Assembly (NCBI RefSeq): GCF_029761915.1
Contig: NZ_CP121695.1
Coordinates: 6,849,501-6,913,500, forward strand
Direction: 5' to 3'
Source of the DNA: Bradyrhizobium sp. CB1650
GTDB taxonomy: Bacteria > Pseudomonadota > Alphaproteobacteria > Rhizobiales > Xanthobacteraceae
Length of the DNA stretch: 64,000 nucleotides
Shown here: piece after piece, positions 36,362 through 46,090 of the stretch
Layout of the letters: every line of letters begins with the position of its first letter
Position numbering within the stretch: position 1 is the stretch's first letter
The notes under the pieces: generated by a model
What the model was told of the DNA's origin: nothing
The model's database searches: none
What the model saw: only the letters and a program-made list of their open reading frames with translations
Program-made: the position numbers and the translations under genes

Positions 36362-37320
36362 TTAATATTCCTGTCGCCGCGTATCACAAAACTGTGTGAA
36401 ACGCCACCTGTGGTGGAAGCAACTGTGGAGAAGCGCGCCACCTGCCAGTCCCGCACCGCCAGCCGCGAGACCAGCGCCAGCAACGATGGCGCCCCCGGCG
36501 GTCAGGCTTGTGCCGACCGCGGCACCCGCCCCGAGCTGCGGTCCACCCGACACGATGCCGTTGGCAATTCCTGGCCCAAAGATGCCGAGGCCGAGAAGAG
36601 AAAGTGCGCCAAGCACCAGCGCCATGGCGTTATCGATGGTCGGCTGATTGTCGCCAAAACCCGCTGTGAACTGCGAGAGCAGTGTGGAGCCGATCCCGAC
36701 AATGACGGCCAGCACGAGAACTTTGACACCCGACGAAATCACGTTGCCCAGCACGCGCTCGGCGGCAAAGGTGGTCTTGCCGAACAACCCGAACGGAATT
36801 AGCACGAAGCCAGCGAGCGTCGTCAGCTTGAACTCGATGAGCGTGATGAAGAGCTGAATGGCGAGAATAAAGAAGGCCAGCAGCACCACGACCCAGGCAA
36901 ACAGCAGCACTGAGATCTGGATAAAGTTCTCAAAGAAGCTGACATAGCCCATCAGGCCCGAGATCGAATCAAGGATTGGTCGCCCTGCATCAAGCCCGAC
37001 TTGGACAATCTTTCCGGGTCTCAAGAAATCGGCCGAGGACAGGCCGGTACCCGAGGCTTTCAACCCCGAGCCGGCAAAACTCTCGAAGATGATGCGGGCA
37101 AGACTGTTCCAGTTGCCAATCAGGAAAGGGTCTTCTTGACGAGTCGAGCCAGAATGTCCTCGTCGGCGCCCCATGACCAGAATAGGCCAGCCAAGGTGAT
37201 GTCGATGGCAGCCAGGGTGGTGGCGAGATATCCGACTTCGCCTCCGAGTAGCCCAAACCCAGAATCGATATACCGCGTGAAAGTCTTCAGGAACTGATCA
37301 ATGATACCCGTGCCGCCCAT
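36362..37320 (-). pseudogene. trbL: trbL remnant (conjugal transfer inner-membrane protein), frameshifted and truncated
   Basis: Two minus-strand frames together cover the N-terminal and middle parts of TrbL. The first begins at ATG 37320 (MGGTGIIDQFLKTFTRYID) and ends at a stop at 37120 just after LARLVKKTL. The second resumes with FLIGNWNSLARIIFESFAG and continues through the membrane region (FITLIEFKLTTLAGFVLIPF). The residues expected between KKTL and FLIGN are missing, so a small out-of-frame deletion near 37125 broke the gene. The long soluble C-terminus is also missing: the frame ends in unrelated sequence (LLHSCFHHRWRF). Inactive. Confidence 0.85.
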
Positions 37321-37324
37321 CCAC

Positions 37325-37700
37325 TCATTCCTTCCCGGTTTGCTGAATCGGAGGGTAACCAGATTGCAGGCGGCTCTCGTCCTTGGGCGCAACAAACATC
37401 GGAGAGCCCGCTTGGGAAGGCCCAGCACCCGACGGTGCCGGAGCTTTCTGCCCGAGAAACTGGCGGCGCTTGTCAGCCTCACGTCTTCCGGCACTCGGAC
37501 AGAGCGTCTTTCTGCTCATAGGTCACGGAGTGGCACTCCGCGAGCTTTGTCGCAAACGGATCGGAGGCCACGTCGGTTGACCCGGACGTGTTCGTCTGGC
37601 CTTCGTCGCCACGCAGCCGAATCGCACAGGCAGCAACCACGAGGACAATGAGCGCCGCGGCGGCCAGGGTCGGGAGGCGTTCGATTGTTTTCGTGTTCAT
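37325..37700 (-). pseudogene. trbK: trbK remnant (entry-exclusion type), single-base frameshift
   Basis: Starts MNTKTIERLPTLAAAALIVL, a lipoprotein-like or anchored N-terminus, and reads to LSECRKT where a stop appears at 37479. Removing one base there (an extra A in ACG-TGA-GGC) restores KTWADKRRQFLGQKAPAPS, the expected TrbK-type continuation, to a stop at 37325. So a single-nucleotide insertion inactivated it. Located between trbJ and trbL remnants in the normal trb order. Confidence 0.8.
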
Positions 37701-38160
37701 CAGTGAAACATCTGCACAGTTGTGGGTTGATAGCCGGCGCCTTGCGTCAGGAAGCGACGCAGTTGCTCCTTGCCCTGGTCCTGCGCGGCCACATGCTGCG
37801 CGGATTCCAGGTTCTGTGCGCGCCCGTGGGCTGCGACGACGGCCGTAAGATCGGCAAGCTGCTGGACCTGCAGCGCGAGAAGCTGATTGCCGGCCTGGGC
37901 CGCCTGCAATGCACCGGTCGCCCCCTGGCTTGAGGTGACAAGGGCGGACATCTGGGTGCGGTTGGTATCAAGGTTGCCGACGACCGCGGCCTGCGTCCGC
38001 ATGGCGTCCTGCAGGCTGGCAAGTGCATTCTGCCAGCGGCTTTGCGCGTTCGCGATCAACTCCTGGTCCGAAACACTCCTGATACGGACGCTTAGGTCGT
38101 CGAGAATGCATGATCGATCTGCTGGATGTCGTAGGCGATGCGCTGAGCGACTCGCGGCGG
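37700..38160 (-). pseudogene. trbJ: trbJ remnant, 5'-truncated and frameshifted
   Basis: The C-terminal 119 codons (37700-38059) are open and TrbJ-like (IANAQSRWQNALASLQDAMR ... GAGYQPTTVQMFH). Upstream, another frame carries AQRIAYDIQQIDHAFSTT followed by a stop, so at least one further frameshift lies near 38090. The N-terminal half is gone by about 38160. Together with trbK and trbL this is the relic of a trb-type mating-pair operon. Confidence 0.75.
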
Positions 38161-38170
38161 GCGGCGCACT

Positions 38171-38558
38171 TATACACTTTCGGCGATGAAAGACGCACTA
38201 TCTCCCTCAGCCTACTTTGCTCATCCGAGGACGCAAGATTGATTCGAGATAATAAGCCGATACGCAACGTTTGAGACAAAACGTCATAAGCCTCAATTCG
38301 ATTGTGCGCGTTCCCATTCCTGCAGTCGTCGCTAGACAAAGACAGTGTCTCGCAGTAAGTAAACTCATATTGAGCGGCCGAGATCCTGCGCCTGTTCGAA
38401 ACGCCGCGACGTGAGGGCTGGTTGTGCTCTAAGCACCGGCCGGCTCCCGCAAGACAACGCTTGCCCCAGACGAGGACCAGCGATGAGGTGAATCTCATTC
38501 CTTCGTCGCTTGGCGGGGCGTTCGCCGCGCGCCCATGCCGCGTGCGTGGAGATTGCAA
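38171..38558. other. Intergenic region, no supported gene
   Basis: About 390 bp between the trbJ relic and the soluble kinase. No gene recognised; should contain the kinase promoter. Confidence 0.4.
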
Positions 38559-40055
38559 ATGTTGCAAGAATCGTCAGATCGCAGTGCCTTTCAGCAAGCG
38601 GTTTCCAACCGCTTCGGCCTCGTCCCTAACATTTTTCAATCCGCTCCCGACGCGCCGGAATTGGCGCAACGGCTCTGGGATATCGCAAGGGAACTGTATT
38701 TAGACAAGCCAATTCCGTCGCTTTTTAAGGAGCGTCTGCTCGTATATCTCTCCCGCTTCTGCGAAGTTCGTTACTGCATTGTCCGTCACTGCGGGTTCCT
38801 CATCGGGTTTGGACACTCCTCGGGTGACCGATTGGTGCAGGTTGAGAGCGTTGCGCAGGCCATTAAGCTGCTAAAGACGCCGACTCCCTGGGAACGCGAT
38901 TTAAACGGAGTCCTGCTGCCGCTTGAAGCCATGTCGACTCCGATGGATTGGCCTGACCCAGAAACCGATCTTGAAGATTGCCTCTTTGCGGCGGCGACGG
39001 TTGCGTTCGTCGAGCCGCTGCGTTCCGACAGGGAACGTGCCGCGTTGCGCAACGCTCTGGGCGGCCAGCGTTTCGAGCACCTTATGGGCCTGCTTACTTT
39101 TATGCATGCGGTTCACTACTGGACTAAGATTCATCCAGATCTGGGCTTTGAGGATGATGTCCGCCAGATGCTCGACCAGCAGGAGGAACTAGCGCGCCTG
39201 CTCCTCGAAGATCGGGAAGCCGCTCGCGGTGAGATGGGCGTAAGACTGCTCGATGAACTCAACCTTCTTCGCGATCTGAACGAGCGACACGAGCTAGAGA
39301 AGGCCAAGCAGGCGCTGGAAGAGCGGTACCACGAGGTAGAGATGGAGCTGGCGCACGTCAATCGCGTCACAACGATGGGGCAGCTGGCGGCGTCGATTTC
39401 TCACGAAGTCACGCAGCCAATCGCGGCGGCAGGCACCTATGCCCATGCCGCTTTGCGCTGGCTGGACGCCCAGCCGCCAGATCTGGAGGGGGTCAGGCAG
39501 TCGCTCGGTGGTGTGGTCAAGGCAACCAATCAAGCCGCCGACATCATCGACCGGATCCGTGCCCTAATTAAGAAGGCGCCCCTACGGAAGGATGCCTTGG
39601 AGATTAACGAAGCAATCCTTGAGATCATTGCCCTGACCCGTGCCGAAGTGGTGAAGAACGGCATCTCGGTGCAGACGCAACTCGCGGAGGGCTTGCCACT
39701 CGTTCAAGGAGATCGAGTCCAACTGCAACAAGTGATCCTGAACTTGATCATCAACGCCGTCGAGGCTATGAGCGGCGTCAGCGATGGGTCGCGAGAGTTG
39801 CTGATCGGCACCGGGAAAGACGCATCGGGCAGGGTGCTCGTCACTGTGCAGGATTGCGGCCCAGGATTGAACCCGGAGAGTGTTGACCGCCTGTTCGACG
39901 CATTCTACACGACCAAACCCGGCGGCATGGGCATGGGACTATCGATCTGCCGTTCGATCGTCGAAGCTCACGAGGGACGGCTATGGGCCTCTCGCACCGC
40001 CGGCCCGGGCGCGACCATTCAGTTCACCCTGCCTGTAGGTGAGGCTACAACGTGA
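38559..40055 (+). CDS. Soluble histidine kinase with AhpD/CMD-like N-terminal domain
   Basis: 498 residues from ATG 38559, with GGAG upstream. The N-terminal 200 residues contain a helical domain resembling carboxymuconolactone decarboxylase/AhpD proteins (FKERLLVYLSRFCEVRYC-IVRHCGFLIG) with a CX4C and nearby histidine, which could be a thiol redox sensor. Then a coiled coil (about 240-275), H box SISHEVTQPIAAAG, N box NLIINAVEAM, G boxes DCGPGLNP and GMGMGLSICRSI. No membrane segment, so cytoplasmic. The kinase half closely resembles the membrane kinase at 27073. No regulator adjacent. Confidence 0.88.
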   Translation: MLQESSDRSAFQQAVSNRFGLVPNIFQSAPDAPELAQRLWDIARELYLDKPIPSLFKERLLVYLSRFCEVRYCIVRHCGFLIGFGHSSGDRLVQVESVAQAIKLLKTPTPWERDLNGVLLPLEAMSTPMDWPDPETDLEDCLFAAATVAFVEPLRSDRERAALRNALGGQRFEHLMGLLTFMHAVHYWTKIHPDLGFEDDVRQMLDQQEELARLLLEDREAARGEMGVRLLDELNLLRDLNERHELEKAKQALEERYHEVEMELAHVNRVTTMGQLAASISHEVTQPIAAAGTYAHAALRWLDAQPPDLEGVRQSLGGVVKATNQAADIIDRIRALIKKAPLRKDALEINEAILEIIALTRAEVVKNGISVQTQLAEGLPLVQGDRVQLQQVILNLIINAVEAMSGVSDGSRELLIGTGKDASGRVLVTVQDCGPGLNPESVDRLFDAFYTTKPGGMGMGLSICRSIVEAHEGRLWASRTAGPGATIQFTLPVGEATT

Positions 40056-40239
40056 AGCTACGCTCGTCTTCGACGCCCGGCATCGTGAACGGTAGTCTGT
40101 CGGTCCAGAAGGAGTTCTTGGCCTGAAGTCCCGAATGGGTCATGAGCCACAAAACTCAAGGGGAGCATAATAGGTCCGCTTTCGGCTGCTTAGCGCTAAA
40201 CTGCTGCGAGGGACCGCTTCTGCGCAGATGACGCTCTGC
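40056..40239. other. Short non-coding region
   Basis: Sequence after the kinase with no gene; leads into a run of gene fragments (40240-41000). Confidence 0.4.
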
Positions 40240-40786
<547 letters not shown>

Positions 40787-40860
40787 CGAAGCGCGCGCAA
40801 CGAAGTGCCCAAGGAGGCTGCCCGACGCCCAAGGCCGCCCAGCGACACAGGAGATCTACC

Positions 40861-41000
40861 TTGGAGGCGCAGTACGGGGTCGACGTCCCTGTTCGGTGGA
40901 GCGAATTGCTATCGATTGTCGGCGAACGATGGACGCTCCTCGTGCTCCAAGAGCTCTTGCACGGCAATCACCCCTTCGAAAATCGAAGCGAGCGCGTATT
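40861..41000 (+). pseudogene. HxlR-type regulator fragment
   Basis: In the frame following the RND fragment, ELLSIVGERWTLLVLQELLH followed by GNHPFE matches the core of the HxlR winged helix. Preceding and following residues are unrelated, and the frame then reads through low-similarity sequence. A relic, not a functional gene. Confidence 0.6.
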
Positions 41001-41407
41001 CGGTGCGGCCATCGTATGGCTGCGCGCGCGGTGTCCCTTGTCAAAACTCCGCCCAGGCCGGAATGCAGGTCAAAATCGCACACCGGCAACCACCTTTACT
41101 TGCTATTCCGCGCTGCCGCTTAACGCCTTGAAAAGGCGAACAAAAATGCAGCAGCGTTCGCAAGAGCCTTCGATCGAAGCTGCGAAACGCGGGACGCTGC
41201 TAGGCCAAGCCAAGCGCATTTCCCGCAACGTGGCTTGGGGCTGCGTCACTGCCAATTTCGAATGACCGCTGCTCTCCGAAGGCAGGTGTCAAGCCGGCTG
41301 ATGCGAAAAGTGAGGAAGAAAGAGTATTATACTGCAATGGCTTGCGAGGGCTGCGTGTTGGGGTTCACTCATACGCGAAATCCGCGTAAGCACTGCGTAA
41401 GCAGTAA

Positions 41408-41484
41408 GCACCCGTAGCTCAGCTGGATAGAGCGTCGCCCTCCGAAGGCGAAGGCCACACGTTCGAATCGTGTCGGGTGCGCCA
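41408..41484 (+). tRNA. tRNA-Arg (anticodon CCG)
   Basis: 77 bases including the encoded CCA. Acceptor GCACCCG pairs with CGGGTGC; D arm GCTC/GAGC; anticodon stem TCGCC/GGCGA with loop CTCCGAA (CCG); T arm ACACG-TTCGAAT-CGTGT. Complete and intact. Confidence 0.95.
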
Positions 41485-41910
41485 CTCAATGAAGTACGTT
41501 TGCGAAGCGTGGACGCCGGTTGGGCACGAGATCAGCTCAGGTAGATTGCCGGTTATGGCTCCTGCGTCGCCTGGCGCACGCCGGTTGACTGCCCTATAGC
41601 GGGACAAAAACACGATAGTTGTTTGCGCTACCGAATCCTCAGACCTCTTACGCCGGTCTAATCTCTAACGAGCAACCGACGCGCTGGCCGACCTCGCCGA
41701 AGACAGCTGGCCAACGGCAAAGAACGGCGTCGGAAGCTTGGTGAAAGGCGGACGCGGTCTCAGAGGCTACTGCGATCAAGACGAAGGGATCGCGGGCGAC
41801 ATGGCGATTGGAGGTCTTTGTTGTTCTCCCAGTGCTCACGCCCATGCGAGTAAGAACTGAACTGAATGACGGCTTTCGGAGCACCAGCAGGATCCGAATT
41901 TGAGGCTAGA
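41485..41910. other. Intergenic region, no supported gene
   Basis: About 425 bp downstream of tRNA-Arg to the end of the LysE gene. No gene or repeat recognised. Confidence 0.4.
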
Positions 41911-42525
41911 CTAGCGCGCGGCGACGGCGATGGCCGCGCCTGCCATCGCAGTACCAGCCGCTCGGTTCGCCAGCTTCATTGCTTTGGCGCTTCTAAAGAG
42001 TAGCCGTGTTCGCGAGGCGAGCAACACGTACCCACCAAATACGGCTGAATAGATCGAGACGGCGCAAGCAAAGAGAACACCATAGATTTCAATCGAAACG
42101 TTGGCTACCGCGATCAAGTTTGGTAACAAGGCGAGATAGAATGCCATCGTTTTTGGATTCCCGAGCTCCAGCGCTAGTCCTCCTAATAGCAGCCTCACGA
42201 AACCATCTTGATACGATGTCTCGATTGACTGACTAGGATTGGCCGGAGCCGTCCACAAGCGAAATGCCAAATAGAGAAGATACGCCGCTCCGAGGTAGCG
42301 GATGACGGCAAACGCTGTTTCGAACGAGTGAGCCAATATTGAGAGACCCGCGACCGCGAGTGTCAGCCAAGCTAGATCTCCGATTATGATACCGAGGACA
42401 TATGGAAGGACACTTTTCGCGCCTCGCCCAAGAACCCTGGCAACGACCGCGATTATCGCCGGTCCGGGAGTAGCCGCGCCGACGAACAATGCTGCACAGA
42501 AAACTAGAAGCTTGACCGAGCTCAT
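41911..42525 (-). CDS. LysE/RhtB-family exporter
   Basis: 204 residues from ATG 42525 (MSSVKLLVFCAALF); the frame is open to 42645. Six hydrophobic helices and the family motif GAATPGPAIIAVVARVLGRG near the N-terminus, plus ALELGNPKTMAFYLALLP mid-protein. Inner-membrane exporter of amino acids or related metabolites; substrate not predictable. No linked regulator. Confidence 0.88.
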   Translation of the reverse strand: MSSVKLLVFCAALFVGAATPGPAIIAVVARVLGRGAKSVLPYVLGIIIGDLAWLTLAVAGLSILAHSFETAFAVIRYLGAAYLLYLAFRLWTAPANPSQSIETSYQDGFVRLLLGGLALELGNPKTMAFYLALLPNLIAVANVSIEIYGVLFACAVSIYSAVFGGYVLLASRTRLLFRSAKAMKLANRAAGTAMAGAAIAVAAR

Positions 42526-42765
42526 CTCTAATCCAATTTCTGCAGCCGAAACTTCGTGGAAAATTGCTGTCCCTCGATCGTAGGGCTTCAGTGAATCGGG
42601 ACGTAATTGGCGTACCGAGCCCATGCTGCCACGATCCGGCTCCAAAGTCGGGACGCTGAACTTCTCTCTTCACGGGAAGCTAACTGTTCGATACTTTCCG
42701 GCTTGCCGATGCTCATATCAATCGCTCAGAGTGTGCAGACATCTAAGGAAGGTGCCAGCGCCGAA

Positions 42766-43185
42766 CTACTGTACTGGGAGTTCTTCATCGAGGTGATAGG
42801 TCTTTGCCACGATCAGCCACTTGTCCTGCTGCTTCATCAGAACGAGTTGGTCGGTGAAGCTCTTTTGGAGAATGAGAATTGTTGCGGTGAGCACCGCGCT
42901 ATCGGGTGACGGAACCGCTAGCGAGACCAAACGTTCGCGCCGCCCCGCTCCGCTGGCCCTGGGCGCGGCACGGTTGCGTATAATATCGAAGTATTTGGCG
43001 ATTGGCGTAACGACCAAATCCCCGCCCGAAACGTAGAACATGCTCGCGGCCGGGTGAAAGATTGCAGCCAATCTGTTGGCATCTCCTTCGTAGATGCCAT
43101 CGCGATACTCGCTCCAAAGCGCAAGGATCGCTGCATGAGTATCGTTAACTCCTGAGTGCGCGCCCATATTAGTTAATTCCCCCAA
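42766..43185 (-). CDS. NTF2-like (lumazine-binding-type) small protein
   Basis: 139 residues, or 133 if started at ATG 43167. SNTF2-like fold pattern: AILALWSEYRDGIYEGDANRLAAIFHP, then VLTATILILQKSFTDQLVLMK and KWLIVAKTYH at the end. Such proteins are often found with ketosteroid-isomerase-like or putative lumazine-binding activity; function unknown. It is immediately downstream of, and slightly overlaps, the aldehyde dehydrogenase fragment, so it may once have shared its operon. Confidence 0.7.
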   Translation of the reverse strand: MGELTNMGAHSGVNDTHAAILALWSEYRDGIYEGDANRLAAIFHPAASMFYVSGGDLVVTPIAKYFDIIRNRAAPRASGAGRRERLVSLAVPSPDSAVLTATILILQKSFTDQLVLMKQQDKWLIVAKTYHLDEELPVQ

Positions 43186-43672
43186 TCAGCATGTACTTCA
43201 AATCCGTGTACTCATCGATGCCGTGTCGTGATCCTTCACGACCGAACCCAGACTCCTTGACGCCTCCGAACGGAGCGCTTTCGAAACTCAAGCCGGCTGC
43301 GTTGATACCGACCATCCCGCAGTTGAGGGCCTCTCCAACCCTGAAGGCTCGCGCGAGATCGCGCGTGAACACGTAGGAGGCCAGTCCGGCCCTTGTCTGG
43401 TTGGCCAGTGCAAGAACTTCATACTCGCGTTCGAAGCTTGAAACAGCGGCTATGGGGCCGAAGCTCTCTTCTTCCGCGATGAGCATCGTCGGGTCTAGAC
43501 CGTCGATCACCGTCGGCGTGAAAAAGGTTCGACCCAACGAATGAGCGCTCCCGCCAGTCACGATCGTTGCGCCTTTTGCCTTGGCGTTGGCGACATGCCG
43601 ATCGACTTTCGAGACTGCCGACTGGTTGATAAGTGGCCCCTGTTCCACGCCTTCGTCCAGACCGTTAGTCGA
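43169..43672 (-). pseudogene. Aldehyde dehydrogenase (GabD-type) C-terminal fragment
   Basis: About 165 codons equal to the last third of succinate-semialdehyde dehydrogenases: NGLDEGVEQGPLIN, EEESFGPIAAVSSF, ASYVFTRDLARAF, FGGVKESGFGREGS. The NAD-binding domain and catalytic cysteine are missing; similarity stops abruptly near 43672 at the junction with unrelated sequence. Non-functional. Confidence 0.85.
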
Positions 43673-43773
43673 AATCTTTCGCGAACAAGATCTCGACGCC
43701 TATTACGTAGAGCAACGCATGGCAGGCGATCAGCCGCTCATCGAGCGGGTTCGCTCATGGATTGAAGGTGACG

Positions 43774-43971
43774 ATGGCAGTTCCCCAGCTCTACGTGGAT
43801 TTTGGGCGGATGCTGAACGAAATTTACGAGACGCATCGACCGAAGATCATCGTGGCCAATCGCACGTTTCCGGTTGATATCGGGCGTTTCACGCTCGAGA
43901 TTCCGGCAAGTGCGTTTGATGTGACTACGGCCGATTGGGTGCTCCTGGTCGAAGCACTCCGCGAGACGTAG
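43774..43971 (+). CDS. Hypothetical small protein
   Basis: 65 residues from ATG 43774 with AAGG upstream. Sequence looks protein-like (RMLNEIYETHRPKIIVANRT; TLEIPASAFDVTTADWVLLV), with no membrane helix or known motif. It begins next to the truncation point of the aldehyde dehydrogenase fragment and overlaps a second open frame. Low confidence. Confidence 0.4.
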   Translation: MAVPQLYVDFGRMLNEIYETHRPKIIVANRTFPVDIGRFTLEIPASAFDVTTADWVLLVEALRET

Positions 43972-44141
43972 TTGATCATAGAGCGAGATCGATGAGGCGT
44001 GAGGGTCATGAGCCGAGGAGGGATTCGAACCGGCGCACGCTGTTCGGCGAATGGCTCCGTGGCGGTCTCGAACAACCACCAAGGATTGGCTTTGCCTAAG
44101 CCTTCCAATCACCTTGTTGGGAGTAGATGTCCCCCGGTGCT

Positions 44142-44190
44142 CCAAAAACACCGTTTGAAAAACCGTTTTAGTTCGGTTTTCTCAAACGGT
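44142..44190 (-). terminator. Terminator hairpin downstream of panC
   Basis: Arms ACCGTTTGAAAAACCG (44150-44165) and CGGTTTTCTCAAACGGT (44174-44190) pair with one bulge around the loop TTTTAGTT. Read on the minus strand, the hairpin is followed by GTTTTTGG, so it can end transcripts from the pan operon about 130 bp downstream of panC. Confidence 0.65.
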
Positions 44191-44216
44191 TTCTCTCGCT
44201 AAGGTCTTGATTTATT

Positions 44217-44265
44217 TGGTGGGCGCACCAGGGCTCGAACCTGGGACCCGCTGATTAAGAGTCGG
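44217..44265 (-). other. 3' fragment of tRNA-Lys(CTT), probable attachment-site remnant
   Basis: 49 bases on the minus strand match the 3' part of tRNA-Lys: anticodon loop CTCTTAA, the GGGTC variable region, T arm CCCAGG-TTCGAGC-CCTGG, acceptor GCGCCC and CCA. The 5' half (acceptor 5' strand and D arm) is absent and the anticodon stem has a mismatch. Tyrosine integrases commonly insert at this part of tRNA genes, leaving such a copy. Confidence 0.8.
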
Positions 44266-44317
44266 CTCATGGCTATTGTCGGCTTGGTACTGCCTGCGCG
44301 TTGGCAGCGTTCACAGC

Positions 44318-45181
44318 CTACTCGGCGCCGCACCCCCCAGATATTCCGAGCACTACGTTATCGATCAGACGTGTCGAGCCGATGTAGGCTGCGGCGCACA
44401 AGGCCGCAGGCCGACCTAGCGGACTCTGAGCTGGCTCGAGCGTATCGGCGTCGACAAGTTCAAGATATTGCAGCCGGTCAACGGTGTCCAAATGCTGCTT
44501 GGCCATCGCAAGCAGCTTTCTCGCGTTGCGCTCTCCTTCCTGAAATTCAGCCACCGCGGCGAAGAGGCCACGACTGATAGCAAGGGCGCGCCGACGTTCT
44601 TCCTCGCTGAGATACCGGTTGCGACTGCTCATCGCGAGGCCGTCGCTTTCGCGAATCGTAGGGACCGTGACGATCTCAATCGGAAGATTGAGATCACTTA
44701 CCATCCGGCGCACGACCGCACATTGCTGAAAATCCTTCTGTCCGAAAAAGGCAACGTCAGGCTGCACCATGTTGAACAGCTTGGACACCACAGTCGCTAC
44801 CCCACGAAAATGACCCGGCCTGAAGGAACCGCACAGAGGTTTCGCGAGCTCGCCAGGTTCGACAAAGGTGTGGAATCCCGGCGGATAGACCTCCTGCGCG
44901 TCGGGTGCGAAGAGGATCGCGACACCAGCATCGTGGCACAGCTTCTCATCTCGCGGAAAGTCGCGCGGATAGACACTGAGGTCTTCATTTGGGCCGAACT
45001 GGGTAGGATTGACGAAAATGCTGACGACGGTGACGTCGCATTGCATCTGGCTTGCTTGGACAAGCGCTAGGTGGCCATCGTGCAGATAACCCATCGTTGG
45101 CACGAAGCCGACGCTTTTGCCGCCCGAGCGAGCCTCGCTGATGGTACTGCGAAGCTTGGCGACTGTTGTGATTGTTTGCAT
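44318..45181 (-). CDS. panC: Pantothenate synthetase PanC
   Basis: 287 residues. Class I synthetase-like motifs FVPTMGYLHDGHLALVQAS, VVSIFVNPTQFGPNEDL, FGQKDFQQ and the KMSKS-like MSSRNRYLS. Condenses pantoate and beta-alanine with ATP. Last gene of panD-panB-panC, 7 bp after panB. Confidence 0.97.
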   Translation of the reverse strand: MQTITTVAKLRSTISEARSGGKSVGFVPTMGYLHDGHLALVQASQMQCDVTVVSIFVNPTQFGPNEDLSVYPRDFPRDEKLCHDAGVAILFAPDAQEVYPPGFHTFVEPGELAKPLCGSFRPGHFRGVATVVSKLFNMVQPDVAFFGQKDFQQCAVVRRMVSDLNLPIEIVTVPTIRESDGLAMSSRNRYLSEEERRRALAISRGLFAAVAEFQEGERNARKLLAMAKQHLDTVDRLQYLELVDADTLEPAQSPLGRPAALCAAAYIGSTRLIDNVVLGISGGCGAE

Positions 45182-45188
45182 CGTTTCG

Positions 45189-46064
45189 TCAGGCCTTCAC
45201 GGTGGGCGGAGTCCAATTTGCGATTGGAGCAGCAAGAGCGTCGGGCAGACGATAGGATTCCTGTGATGCCGGGAATGATCCACTGCGCACATCTGCAGCC
45301 CAGTGTGAGAGCGCGTCCTGCAATAAGCCAAATCCATCCGCATAGGCACGAACGAATTTGGGACGATGCGCCCGGGTTAGGCCCAGCACATCGTGGAATA
45401 CGAGCACCTGGCCCGAGCAGCCGGAACCGGCGCCGATTCCGATGGTCGGTATTTCGAGGGATTGGGTCGCTCGCGCGGCCAGCTCGGCAGGAATACCTTC
45501 CAAGACCAAGGCGAAGCATCCGGCTTCCTGCAGACGGTAAGCATCATCGAGCAGGCGTAAAGCGTCGTCGCCGCTACGTCCCTGCACTTTGAAGCCACCC
45601 ATGACATTAACGCTTTGGGGGGTAAGACCCAGATGGCCCATCACGGGAATTTCGCAATCAACCAGGGCGCGCACTACCTCGATACGTTTGACGCCGCCCT
45701 CCAGTTTAACAGCAGCTGCGCCACGTTGTAGGAAGCCGCCAGCATTCCGTATCGTTTCCTCGGTACCGAGGTGAAAACTGAGAAACGGCATATCGGCGAC
45801 CAGCAAAGGACGTGGCCTGGTGCGGACAACCGCCTCCAGGTGATGGTTCATCATCGCGACGCTGACTGGAAGCGTGTTGTCGAATCCGAGGCAAACATTG
45901 CCGACACTGTCGCCGACCAGAATGATATCGACGGCGGAATCCGCGATGCGTGCTGTTACTGCATCATAGGCGGTGGTCATTACGAGGCGCCGCCCCTCCC
46001 GCTTCCACCGCTGCAGCACTGGAATCGTGATGCACTCAACCGAGGGCTCGGAAACGTGACTCAC
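45189..46064 (-). CDS. panB: Ketopantoate hydroxymethyltransferase PanB
   Basis: 291 residues. Motifs MTTAYDAVTARIADS, DIILVGDSVGNVCLG, AAVKLEGG, GHLGLTPQSVN and PTIGIGAGSGCSGQVLVFHD, including the Mg-binding acidic residues. Transfers a hydroxymethyl group from methylene-THF to 2-oxoisovalerate. Between panD (26-bp gap) and panC. Confidence 0.97.
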   Translation of the reverse strand: MSHVSEPSVECITIPVLQRWKREGRRLVMTTAYDAVTARIADSAVDIILVGDSVGNVCLGFDNTLPVSVAMMNHHLEAVVRTRPRPLLVADMPFLSFHLGTEETIRNAGGFLQRGAAAVKLEGGVKRIEVVRALVDCEIPVMGHLGLTPQSVNVMGGFKVQGRSGDDALRLLDDAYRLQEAGCFALVLEGIPAELAARATQSLEIPTIGIGAGSGCSGQVLVFHDVLGLTRAHRPKFVRAYADGFGLLQDALSHWAADVRSGSFPASQESYRLPDALAAPIANWTPPTVKA

Positions 46065-46090
46065 TTCGGATCCCCAATCTGTTGACTACC

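Noticed and set aside
44009..44035. Sequence AGGAGGGATTCGAACCGG resembling a tRNA T-arm on the minus strand
   Set aside because: The T-stem arms do not pair and no anticodon arm follows; too weak to call a tRNA remnant.
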